This document shows, piece after piece, positions 41,308 to 48,850 of a DNA stretch of 64,000 bases. The stretch's first letter is position 1. Each line of letters begins with the position of its first letter. The translations under genes and the position numbers were made by a program. The notes below the pieces were generated by a model. It made no database searches. It saw only the letters and a program-made list of their open reading frames with translations, and was not told where the DNA came from. Origin of the DNA: Trebonia sp963767685 (lineage in GTDB: Bacteria > Actinomycetota > Actinomycetes > Streptosporangiales > Streptosporangiaceae); assembly GCA_963767685.1 (NCBI GenBank), contig CAVYEZ010000018.1:1054001-1118000 (forward strand), in the 5' to 3' direction.

Positions 41308-42269
41308 CCTCGGTGGCGGCTCGGTCCGTCGTCCGCCAAAGTCCGGAGAAGGGTGGCGCCGTCCAGCCGTGTGGCTCCCAGCGTGGCTCCTACGGGCCTA
41401 GGAACCAACCAGCTCGGTCCTCTGAATCCCCAGGCACGTAAGTCCGGGTATCTGATGACGCGGCGGCAGTCGTGGTCCGTCATCAGGTCAAGGAGGAAGC
41501 CGTAGACCGGGAAGAAGTCGGCGTCCTTCTCTTCGGCGCCTCTTTGCAGGCGCCTGGCCAGGCGGATCGCGTCGAGTACGGGGCTGTCGATATAAGGCTC
41601 TTCGTGTTCCCGGGGGGATCCGGGCTGGGTAGGAAGGTAGGCAATCCCCTCTCCCCCCGCCCCCCAGCGGGCCACCCAGCAGATCGACTCCTTCACCTCG
41701 TCTTCAATGATCCGCCTTACAGCATCGCCAGCCGAGCTGTGAAAGCCGAGAGCAAGGCCGAGTCCCTTCCGCAGTTCCGGCTCCGACTGACCGAACCAGT
41801 CACGCAACTTCGGAATGACAGGCGCGGCCTCGACGGGGAACGCCACCGACAGCGCGACCAGTGCCATGTCGAGCCCTTGGTCCTCGGTGCCCCACAGGCT
41901 CGTTAGAGCCCCAACGTAGGGCCGGACCGCGTCACGGACGGTCGAGGCCGTTCCATCCGGGGCAAACGGCACGTAGTTCCCGGTCGATATCAAAGCGAGT
42001 TCTTCTGTGAGCGCCGCCCGCCAGAGGGTGCCCTCGTCCAGGGCGATGCGGCACAGGAACGGAGCCGCGGCCGCCGTGGCCGGGTAGACCGTCCCCTGGT
42101 GCCGGAGAATAGTCTCGGAAATCCCCCGCCAGGCCTGCCGGACTTCGGATTCGTCGTGCGACGCCAGGCCCAGGACGACATCGCGGACCCTCTCGCCTGC
42201 CTCACAAGGGGCTTTCAGGCTGCGCCAGTCAATAGCGTGAACTTCTGCAACGAGCCCGGACTCCGGCAT
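41217..42269 (-). CDS. HEAT-repeat-like protein
   Basis: 350 residues from ATG 42269. Repeating helix pairs: SHDESEVRQAWRGISETIL, YPATAAAAPFLCRIALDEG, RDAVRPYVGALTSLWGTE, MALVALSVAFPVEAAPVIP. Proteins like this in actinomycetes are unnamed and often near toxin-immunity loci. The final 90 residues are atypical (Arg-rich) and overlap the TriTu-like gene, so the true end may have been lost and replaced. Confidence 0.65.
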   Translation of the reverse strand: MPESGLVAEVHAIDWRSLKAPCEAGERVRDVVLGLASHDESEVRQAWRGISETILRHQGTVYPATAAAAPFLCRIALDEGTLWRAALTEELALISTGNYVPFAPDGTASTVRDAVRPYVGALTSLWGTEDQGLDMALVALSVAFPVEAAPVIPKLRDWFGQSEPELRKGLGLALGFHSSAGDAVRRIIEDEVKESICWVARWGAGGEGIAYLPTQPGSPREHEEPYIDSPVLDAIRLARRLQRGAEEKDADFFPVYGFLLDLMTDHDCRRVIRYPDLRAWGFRGPSWLVPRPVGATLGATRLDGATLLRTLADDGPSRHRGHGSKGGICRPVYASRLSRQPRRLAKVVMS

Positions 42270-42800
42270 GAAGGAATCATAGCTACGACACGGAACACCC
42301 AAGCAGCTGCTCACCCGGCTGCGGCGGCTAACTGGCTGCCGGACCACCTGCGCCTCTCCCGTCTTCCTCACAGGCGCAAAATCCTTGCGAGTGGGGGCAG
42401 GGTCTAGGCTGGCGAAGCCATCGCGAAGCGACGTCCGAAGGGCGGCCTAGACGCGGTGCTCGCGAGCTGGATGATCGAAGCCGAGGAAGACGATCCAGCC
42501 CCACGCGACGACCGAATGAGCGTTATCGATCAGAGCCGCAAACGGCCTAGCGCGCCTGCGCCGGGCGGGCGCGGCAGCGCAGAGCCCGGCGCAAGGCGCG
42601 AGCGGCGCCGCCTTGATCAAGTACAGCTCAACTCAGCAACTGAGTACGCATCAATCGGGCATAGATGCCTTACGTTTCGGAAATCATCGTGATGTACTGC
42701 CGATGTGAGCGGATAGCGGTGCAGACATCGCTCGTACTGTATCGTGCCGTTCGTGACACTCGGAGAGTTCCGGCTTAGCTTAACGAAGGGGAAGTATTCA
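42270..42800. other. Intergenic stretch with one doubtful frame
   Basis: 531 bp. An open frame at 42456-42692 (LASWMIEAEEDDPAPRDDR at its start) may be a relic. The second half is AT-richer and leads into the lower-GC block at 42.7-43.9 kb. Confidence 0.4.
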
Positions 42801-43037
42801 ATGGGATTTCGGAATCCGATTTATATGGATATCTCCCTGCTAAAGAACCTTGCAGACTATTACGGAATTGACATCCCCGGCCCTCGGCAAGTGATGCAAC
42901 ACAAATCTGGAAATACAGGTAAAGGCGCAGGGCTGAACAAGGTAGTCACGGCACACATTGATTCGGCCAAGACAGTTGAAACGACCGAGACCTTCAATAC
43001 AGAACTTCGCCCAGTGCGTCTCGTTAATGATGTTTGA
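42801..43037 (+). CDS. Truncated protein, N-terminus of a larger (DUF6414-like) family
   Basis: 78 residues from ATG 42801 with RBS AAGGGGAAG. Start MGFRNPIYMDISLLKNLADYY... resembles DUF6414-type proteins (R-x-P-I-Y-L-D-x-x-L-L), and ETTETFNTELRPVRLVNDV looks like the end of its first domain. The family is near 300 residues, so the gene is cut off. It collides tail to tail with the membrane-protein gene, overlapping 14 bp. Lower GC than the flanks. Confidence 0.45.
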   Translation: MGFRNPIYMDISLLKNLADYYGIDIPGPRQVMQHKSGNTGKGAGLNKVVTAHIDSAKTVETTETFNTELRPVRLVNDV

Positions 43038-43830
43038 TTTCGATAGTGTTCGGCAGCGTATAGTAGTCTGCCGTTACGGTATCGAGAACAGTGCGCAAGC
43101 CTCCAACGATAACTACACCGCAAGTTATCAGCAAGGCCGCGCCCACAAAGAATCTCTGGATGTTGCTTCGCGTTGACAGGATGGCTCGAATTGTCTCGCC
43201 TCCTTTAGAACGAACATTACTCATATCCAGATATTGCTCATTCCAAATCAATATGAGCCCGCAGAAAGATCCAGCCCCGGCCAATAGTAGCAATACAGTA
43301 AGGATGGTTATCCGGACATAGAAGTGCGACAGGTCAAATGACGAACCCCCGCCAGTTGTTATGAAAGGGATCACGACAATCAGGATAGCCATAAGAAAAT
43401 ATACCAATACAGCAGATACCAGAGAAGGCCGATTAGCAACTCTCGCCATCCGAAAGAACGATGGCCAAGTCATATAGGCCACTGCGACAGCCACGCCGAA
43501 CGCCCCGCAGACCATGGCCTGCCACTCGTCGAACTGGCTAGTATTAACGAACATCCTACTTGCTGCGGTATCTGAATCCGCCAGGTTCAGTATCAAAAAC
43601 CCTACGGCCGCGCCAGCGAGAATCGAGAGGAAAAATACAAGAGGGAATAGCTGCCTTATCGTTGATGGCTTGCCGGAAGTCGCCGAACTAGATAGTTGCC
43701 GACTCTCTTTCACACCAGGAGACTTACCATGCCGGCGAAATATCGGTCTATTCTTCCATAGGCGAGCTACTCGTGGAGATTGCTTTGGTGGCTCGACTTC
43801 CAAGTTTCCGTCGTCGAGACCTTGCGTCAC
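43024..43830 (-). CDS. Membrane protein of low-GC origin
   Basis: 268 residues, soluble basic N-terminus of about 60 residues, then six hydrophobic segments: LFPLVFFLSILAGAAVGFLI, AMVCGAFGVAVAVAYMTW, SAVLVYFLMAILIVVIPFI, VRITILTVLLLLAGAGSFCG, FFVGAALLITCGVVIVGG. No family recognised. GC and codon use clearly lower than most of the window, a sign of transfer. Confidence 0.65.
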   Translation of the reverse strand: MTQGLDDGNLEVEPPKQSPRVARLWKNRPIFRRHGKSPGVKESRQLSSSATSGKPSTIRQLFPLVFFLSILAGAAVGFLILNLADSDTAASRMFVNTSQFDEWQAMVCGAFGVAVAVAYMTWPSFFRMARVANRPSLVSAVLVYFLMAILIVVIPFITTGGGSSFDLSHFYVRITILTVLLLLAGAGSFCGLILIWNEQYLDMSNVRSKGGETIRAILSTRSNIQRFFVGAALLITCGVVIVGGLRTVLDTVTADYYTLPNTIEIKHH

Positions 43831-43950
43831 TGGTCCTCCCGTTAAGATGAGACTCGCACATCACATCTGGTATCGGCCTACTACACGTCAAATGTGCGGA
43901 AGGGCGCGCGCTTACGATCTGGTTTTTGCCGGACTACTGATTCTCGCTAA

Positions 43951-44691
43951 TCACTCGCATCGAGAGAAGCCGTCTCCCTTTAAGTCCGGATAAGCCAAAT
44001 GATGGGCGCGAAGCGAAAGCGCGAGATCGGCCATACTGCTAATTACTGCCCCCGCTCGAAGCTGAATCATATATTCTCGTTTGCCTGGTTTATTGGCGTA
44101 GCCGATGCTGGCCACATCCGCGCCATGGGCTGCCTCGATGTCGGTGAGAGAGTCGCCAACGAGGGTCGTAGCGGCAGGCTGGGCGTCCAGGCCGCGGACG
44201 GCTTCGTTGATCAGGTGCGGGCTGGGCTTGAGTAGGGCGGGGTTGTGGCTGGTACGGGCGATGACCAGGCGGATTCCGCCGCTGAGGCTGTGGCGGTCTA
44301 GGTAGGCGTTGACCGCGCGGGGGCTGTTGTTGCTGACGACGCCGACTATCCGGCCGGATTCGCGGGCGCTGGCGATGACCTCGTGCACGTACGGGGTCGG
44401 CTCGGCGGTGGGAACGGCGGCCACTTCGAGGTCGGCCATCTCGGCTTCGATACGTGCGGCCATCTCGTCGCTGACGGTCGCCGAGTAGGTGAACACCTCG
44501 ATCGGGTCGGGGGTGTTCGCGATCTCGTCGGGCAGGTCGCCGGGGAGGAGCTGGCGGAGCTTTTCGGCGACGGTGGAATCGGGGAGTCCGGCGTAGATCG
44601 AGCAGATCGGGCCGTCGAAGTCGAGCAGCAGGAAACGGGTACAGGCGATGATCGCGCCGAGGCCAGCGGCGTCGGTGCCGGGGCTCGTCAT
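43951..44691 (-). CDS. HAD-superfamily phosphatase
   Basis: 246 residues; ATG overlaps the stop of the upstream HTH gene (ATGA). All four HAD motifs present: LLLDFDGPI (nucleophile Asp), GVVSNNSPRAV, ALLKPSPHL and LVGDSLTDIEAA. Phosphoglycolate-phosphatase-like; substrate not known. Confidence 0.9.
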   Translation of the reverse strand: MTSPGTDAAGLGAIIACTRFLLLDFDGPICSIYAGLPDSTVAEKLRQLLPGDLPDEIANTPDPIEVFTYSATVSDEMAARIEAEMADLEVAAVPTAEPTPYVHEVIASARESGRIVGVVSNNSPRAVNAYLDRHSLSGGIRLVIARTSHNPALLKPSPHLINEAVRGLDAQPAATTLVGDSLTDIEAAHGADVASIGYANKPGKREYMIQLRAGAVISSMADLALSLRAHHLAYPDLKGDGFSRCE

Positions 44692-45605
44692 GCGGGGAAC
44701 TCGTAGCTGATGTGGTCCCACATGGAGTCGAACCAGCCCTGGGCCTGGTCGACGAACTGGGCGTCGGCGGCGTCGCCGGCGGCCTTCGAGTGGCGGAAGA
44801 CGACGGCGTCCTTGCCCATGAGGTCGTAGACGGGGTGGGTACCGTCCGGGAACGGGATCTTGTGCTCGACGAGGGGGTACAGGCCGAAGAATGCCTCGTC
44901 GCCGTTGAGCAGGTAGAGCTTGAATACCGGGGGGACCTGGTAGGCGCGGATCTCGGTGGATGCCTGCTTGATGCGGCCTAGGCGGGCTAGTTCCTGCACG
45001 GTCTCTAGGATTCCATAGGCGTGGCGGCCGGTGACCTGGTGCATCCGGGCCCGGTAGTCCGGGTCGTCGGCGAGGTCCTCGACGCGGCAGGGGACGGCCA
45101 TCGGCCTGGTGGTGTCGGGCAGCAGCATCCGGATGGAGACGCTTTCGGGTTTGATCTCGCCGGTGCGGATCTTGTCCAGGGGTTCCTGGATAACGCCGTG
45201 CAGTGTCTCGCCGGAGAACCCGGCGAAGTCGATGGCGACGTGCTCGGCGGTGAATGCCTGCTCGATGTACGGGCGCATACCTGTGGAAAGCACGACCGGC
45301 GCCGGGGTCATGACCGCGGCCGTCCAGTTCGCGGCCTGCGCGTGGTCGCCGGCGGCCGGGTGGAATAGCTGCTCGGCGGTCCAGCCGGGGAACATTTCCT
45401 CGAGCACGCGGCAGTGGTCGGCGTAGGGGAGGCTGCGGACGGCGCCGGTGAGCCAGCGGTGGAGCTGGGCGCGGCTGGGGTAGCGTCCGGCTAGGTCGGG
45501 GTCGATGCGGCGGGCGGCCTTGTCGTGCTCGGCGGTGAAGGTCGAGTAGTTCTGCCAGTGGCGTTCGCGTAGCAGGACCTTGAGCATTACAGGCTGTTCG
45601 CTCAT
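44688..45605 (-). CDS. HTH protein with a C-terminal sensor-like domain
   Basis: 305 residues. N-terminal HTH-like region SRAQLHRWLTGAVRSLPYAD, HCRVLEEMFPGWTAEQLF, as in actinomycete XRE-type regulators. The rest (VAIDFAGFSGETLHGVIQEP, SIRMLLPDTTRPMAVPC, VFKLYLLNGDEAFFGLYPLV) looks like a phospholipase-D-like or GntR-associated sensor fold. It is coupled to the HAD phosphatase. Several GTCTC/GAGAC motifs lie in the divergent region 45606-45736. Confidence 0.7.
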   Translation of the reverse strand: MSEQPVMLKVLLRERHWQNYSTFTAEHDKAARRIDPDLAGRYPSRAQLHRWLTGAVRSLPYADHCRVLEEMFPGWTAEQLFHPAAGDHAQAANWTAAVMTPAPVVLSTGMRPYIEQAFTAEHVAIDFAGFSGETLHGVIQEPLDKIRTGEIKPESVSIRMLLPDTTRPMAVPCRVEDLADDPDYRARMHQVTGRHAYGILETVQELARLGRIKQASTEIRAYQVPPVFKLYLLNGDEAFFGLYPLVEHKIPFPDGTHPVYDLMGKDAVVFRHSKAAGDAADAQFVDQAQGWFDSMWDHISYEFPA

Positions 45606-45736
45606 GAACTCTCCGGGTGACGTCTCGTCTCAGCCTAGCGCCAGTTGCGCGGAGATGAGACAACGTGCGACAAACCGAAACGGGGCGCCTGAAATGCGTC
45701 TAGAGAGGCGACACGTCTCTTCACCAGCATCAGAGC

Positions 45737-45961
45737 ATGCCGCAAAATAACTGCCCGGAGCCAATTCCGGAAGGTGAGGGCCCAGGAGAACCCGCGAACC
45801 GCGGGACTCCGTGCCCGGCGTGCCGGGGGCGAGGACGCAAGTTCACCATCCTGCGCAGGCTGGTCGGCGCGGCCGGCGGCGCCTCGGAAGACGAACTACT
45901 CAAGCGCACTCAGTCCGACTGCCTGCACTGCTCCGGTAGTGGGCGGGCGACGGCGGCATGA
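45737..45961 (+). CDS. Small DnaJ-like zinc-finger protein
   Basis: 74 residues. Two CxxCxGxG-type knuckles: CPACRGRGRKF and CLHCSGSGRA, as in the DnaJ cysteine-rich domain. Binds one zinc by family. Divergent from the HTH/HAD unit. Confidence 0.7.
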   Translation: MPQNNCPEPIPEGEGPGEPANRGTPCPACRGRGRKFTILRRLVGAAGGASEDELLKRTQSDCLHCSGSGRATAA

Positions 45962-45986
45962 CCAGCGCAGCGCAGGCAGGCGACTG

Positions 45987-46400
45987 ATGCCGTCGCAGAC
46001 GACGAGGGCACCTGAGGCGATCACGTTCGAGCGTGCCTATCCCGGAACGGTCGATCAGCCCCGTCAGGTGCGGGCCGACCTGGCAAGGATCGCCGGACGG
46101 TCCCTCATTATCGACGCGCTTCAGTTGCTGGCGTCCGAACTGGCTTCTAACGCTGTCTCGCACAGCAGGTCCGGCTGTCCGGGCGGGACGTTCACCGTGC
46201 GGGCGAGGCTCTACCCCGGTGACTACGCCTGGGTAGAGGTCATCGACCAGGGTGGCCCGTGGGCAGAGGGGCAAGGCGACGAGGAGCACGGGCGCGGCCT
46301 GGCCGTCGTGGCTGCCATCGCCGGTGACGGCAACTGGGGCATCGAGGGCGACGATGGTTGCCGCATTGCCTGGTTCCGGCTCGACTGGCCGCAGTCATGA
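45987..46400 (+). CDS. ATP-binding regulatory protein (RsbW-like HATPase)
   Basis: 137 residues from ATG 45987. HATPase_c_2 fold: N-box LLASELASNAVSHS, G1 VIDQGGPW, G2 HGRGLAVVAAIAG. Anti-sigma-factor-like kinases of this size are numerous in actinomycetes. Stop overlaps the start of the GntR-XRE gene (ATGA). Confidence 0.85.
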   Translation: MPSQTTRAPEAITFERAYPGTVDQPRQVRADLARIAGRSLIIDALQLLASELASNAVSHSRSGCPGGTFTVRARLYPGDYAWVEVIDQGGPWAEGQGDEEHGRGLAVVAAIAGDGNWGIEGDDGCRIAWFRLDWPQS

Positions 46401-47140
46401 CGGCGCCGAAGTACAGGCAGGTCGCTGCCCGCATCCGGACTCAGATCGCGGCGGGGCTGCTCGTGCCCGGCGAGCCTGCGCCTAGCGGTGCCGCGCTGGC
46501 GCGGGTGACAGGGTATTCGCAGCTGACCTGCCGGAAGGCGCTGCACACTCTTATCCGGGAAGGGGTGCTGGTTCCTGGTGCCAGTCCAGGTGCCCGGCCT
46601 CGCGTTTCCCCGCGTGAGCCGACGTCCCGGGAGCAGACGCTGGCTAGTGCCGCGCGTGCCCTGTCGGCTTCCCTGGCGTCCCGCCGTCGTGCCGCCGGGC
46701 TGACGCAACCTCAGCTCGCCGCGGTCACCGGGAAGTCGGTGACGACCATCGGCCACGCCGAGACCTGTCGCCTGTGGCAATCGCGAGGCTTCTGGGAGCT
46801 TGCCGACAAGGAACTGTGCGCGGGCGGGGAACTCCTGGCCCTGCACGACGCTTACCGCGCCGCAGCAGTGTCTGCCAATCTCACCACCGCACCTGAAGAG
46901 ACCGGGAGCGAGGCCAACGCCGACATGCCGCCGATAGTCGCGGTCGAAGCCTCCGCACCCGTGGCATCAGTATCCATCACCTGGGTAGACGGGACGGTCA
47001 CCGCGGTCTACCCGCCCAAGACTCCCGCGCGGCCAGCCGACGCCACCCCCGTTTACTGGCCGCGCGGGTTATCGCTGTTGAGAGCTGATGTCGCAGAGGT
47101 GGTTGCGCGTTTTAGCGTCAGTATCCTATCGTCAGCATGA
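46397..47140 (+). CDS. GntR-XRE double HTH regulator
   Basis: 247 residues. GntR winged HTH at 1-65 (YRQVAARIRTQIAAGLLVPG, SQLTCRKALHTLIREGVLV), then an XRE HTH at about 95-150 (LASRRRAAGLTQPQLAAVTG, SVTTIGHAETCR), and a C-terminal tail with ITWVDGTVTAVYPP and PADATPVYWPRGL. Two DNA-binding domains in one small protein. Coupled to the HATPase gene, 62 bp before the AICE regulator. Confidence 0.85.
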   Translation: MTAPKYRQVAARIRTQIAAGLLVPGEPAPSGAALARVTGYSQLTCRKALHTLIREGVLVPGASPGARPRVSPREPTSREQTLASAARALSASLASRRRAAGLTQPQLAAVTGKSVTTIGHAETCRLWQSRGFWELADKELCAGGELLALHDAYRAAAVSANLTTAPEETGSEANADMPPIVAVEASAPVASVSITWVDGTVTAVYPPKTPARPADATPVYWPRGLSLLRADVAEVVARFSVSILSSA

Positions 47141-47202
47141 CAACTTCTGTATTCATGTTTACGCTGACCTGCTAGGTCAACTGGTCCAGGCGGACGGACA
47201 CT

Positions 47203-47937
47203 ATGAGCTTTGACTACGCGCCACCCAAGTACGCGCAGGTGGTCGCCGAGATCCAACGGCGGATCGAGAGCGGCGAGTACCCGCCGGGGACGCTGCTGCC
47301 TTCCGAGCACCAGCTCGTCGACGCGTTCAACGTGTCGCGTCCGACGATCGTCAAGGCGCTGTCGTCGCTCCGCCAGGACGGGTGGATCGACACGCAGCAG
47401 GGCCGGGGCAGCTTCGTGCGGGGTCGTCCGGCGCTGGCCGGCGCACAGCGCACGCGGCCGGCTGAGAACGCGCTGGAGGTCCCGGAGACTTCGCTGTCGG
47501 GGCAGCTCGTCCAGGCCGGGGTCAAGCTCGCTCCCGCGTACGTCACGACGCTGCTCGGCCTGAAGCCGGGAACGACTGCCTTCCTGCGGCAACGGCTGCT
47601 GAGCGAGGACGACGGAACGCCGGTCGAGCTTGCCTCACTGTGGCTTCCGCTCGAGGTCGCCGCGGGTACCGACCTGGCCTCACCGGAACTGCTCGGCGAG
47701 TCCATCCGCCATCACCTCCAGGTGCGGAAGAAGCTGCGGCTCGACCATGCCGTCGAGCGGATATCGGCCCGAAAGCCCACCGGGGAAGAAGCGGCCCTGC
47801 TCGGCGTCGCGGCCGACGCGCCGGTGCTGAACGTGATCGTCACCGCCTACGACGCGACCGCGCGGCCGGTGCAGGTCACCGACCTCGTGCTTCCGGGTGA
47901 CCGGCACGAGATCCACGACGCGTACCCGTTCGCGTAG
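47203..47937 (+). CDS. GntR-family regulator with UTRA domain, KorSA-like
   Basis: 244 residues. N-terminal GntR HTH (YAQVVAEIQRRIESGEYPPG, NVSRPTIVKALSSLRQDGWI) and UTRA ligand domain from about residue 95 (FLRQRLLSEDDGTPVELASL, LRLDHAVERISARKPTGEEA). First gene of the AICE module and the likely repressor of the transfer promoter at 47985-48013, as KorSA is in pSAM2. Confidence 0.88.
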   Translation: MSFDYAPPKYAQVVAEIQRRIESGEYPPGTLLPSEHQLVDAFNVSRPTIVKALSSLRQDGWIDTQQGRGSFVRGRPALAGAQRTRPAENALEVPETSLSGQLVQAGVKLAPAYVTTLLGLKPGTTAFLRQRLLSEDDGTPVELASLWLPLEVAAGTDLASPELLGESIRHHLQVRKKLRLDHAVERISARKPTGEEAALLGVAADAPVLNVIVTAYDATARPVQVTDLVLPGDRHEIHDAYPFA

Positions 47938-47984
47938 CCCGGCAGCCCTGTCCTGAATTAGCCGTATCTCACCCGTTCTCCAAC

Positions 47985-48034
47985 TTGACAAGTCAGGTAG
48001 CGAGACGTACTTTCAAATTGAGCCTGACAAGTCA
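47985..48034 (+). promoter_or_regulatory. Sigma-70-type promoter with two repressor sites
   Basis: -35 TTGACA (47985-47990), 17-bp spacer, -10 TACTTT (48008-48013). TGACAAGTCA overlaps the -35 box (47986-47995) and recurs after the start site (48025-48034), a layout that would block initiation. Likely target of the upstream GntR protein. Confidence 0.65.
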
Positions 48035-48066
48035 AGTCAGGGAATCGATCAAGGTGGAGATGTCAA

Positions 48067-48489
48067 ATGGCGCTACAGGGTCCGATCCCCGTCGACTTCG
48101 GGCAGGTGTTCCCGGACGGGGTGTACGCGGCGGGCGGCTTCGAGCCGGTGCGGGACTTCGACGCATCGGCCAACGGGCGGTTCGTCCAGTCGAAGGACAA
48201 GTCAACGGGGCTTCCGCTGTGGGTGGTCGAGGTCATCGACGCCGACGCCACGGCGCGTGCCCGGACGGTCAAGGTCAAGGTCGCAGCGCAGGTTCAGCCG
48301 GTCCTGCCCAGCGGCCCGGCGGGGGTGCCGTTCGTTCCGGTGGAGTTCACCGGGCTGACGGTCACGCCGTACGTGACGCAGGCCGGGAAGCTCGGCTACT
48401 CACTCAAGGCCTCCGGGCTCCGCTCGCCCTCGCCGGGCCGTTCCTCCGGTCGTCCGGGTGCTGAAAGCGGGCGGGAGACGGCAACGTGA
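48067..48489 (+). CDS. AICE conserved hypothetical protein
   Basis: 140 residues, RBS AAGGTGGAGATGTCAA. FGQVFPDGVYAAGGFEPVRD, LWVVEVIDADATARARTVK, PVEFTGLTVTPYVTQ is an OB-fold-like pattern found in the gene just upstream of the FtsK gene in actinomycete integrative elements. Function unknown. Followed by an overlapping gene (GTGA). Confidence 0.75.
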   Translation: MALQGPIPVDFGQVFPDGVYAAGGFEPVRDFDASANGRFVQSKDKSTGLPLWVVEVIDADATARARTVKVKVAAQVQPVLPSGPAGVPFVPVEFTGLTVTPYVTQAGKLGYSLKASGLRSPSPGRSSGRPGAESGRETAT

Positions 48490-48761
48490 GCGGCGTTTCC
48501 TTCTCGCGGATCGGCTTCCACGTCGGCGCAGACTGGCGGGTCGACTGCCACGCCTACGACGACGCGACGCCGCTCCTCGACATCGACGCCGGAACCTCGT
48601 CGGTGGTCATCTCGATCCGCAAGCGCGACCCCGACGAGGGCGCGGTCAAGTTCGCCCGGGCGCTGGCCGATGAGGCGCAGAAGTTCGCCGCGGAAGTCGA
48701 GCGGATGCACGCCGCGCAGCTCGGCGGCGACGGCAAGGCCGCGGGCAGCGATGCGGCCTGA
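48486..48761 (+). CDS. AICE small protein
   Basis: 91 residues, GTG overlapping the previous stop. Beta-rich start VSFSRIGFHVGADWRVDCHA, acidic helix KFARALADEAQKFAAEVERM. Unknown function; part of the transfer operon. Confidence 0.65.
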   Translation: MSGVSFSRIGFHVGADWRVDCHAYDDATPLLDIDAGTSSVVISIRKRDPDEGAVKFARALADEAQKFAAEVERMHAAQLGGDGKAAGSDAA

Positions 48762-48850
48762 ACACGCACAAGGCGGGGCGGCTGGAGCTGGTACCTCCGG
48801 CCGCCCCCGGTTCTCCCCTGACCTGTGGAATCCGGAGAGGTCTTGACCTT

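Noticed and set aside
42456..42692. 78-codon frame as a gene
   Set aside because: Only the first 25 residues look protein-like and the start has no RBS; kept as doubtful in the intergenic entry.
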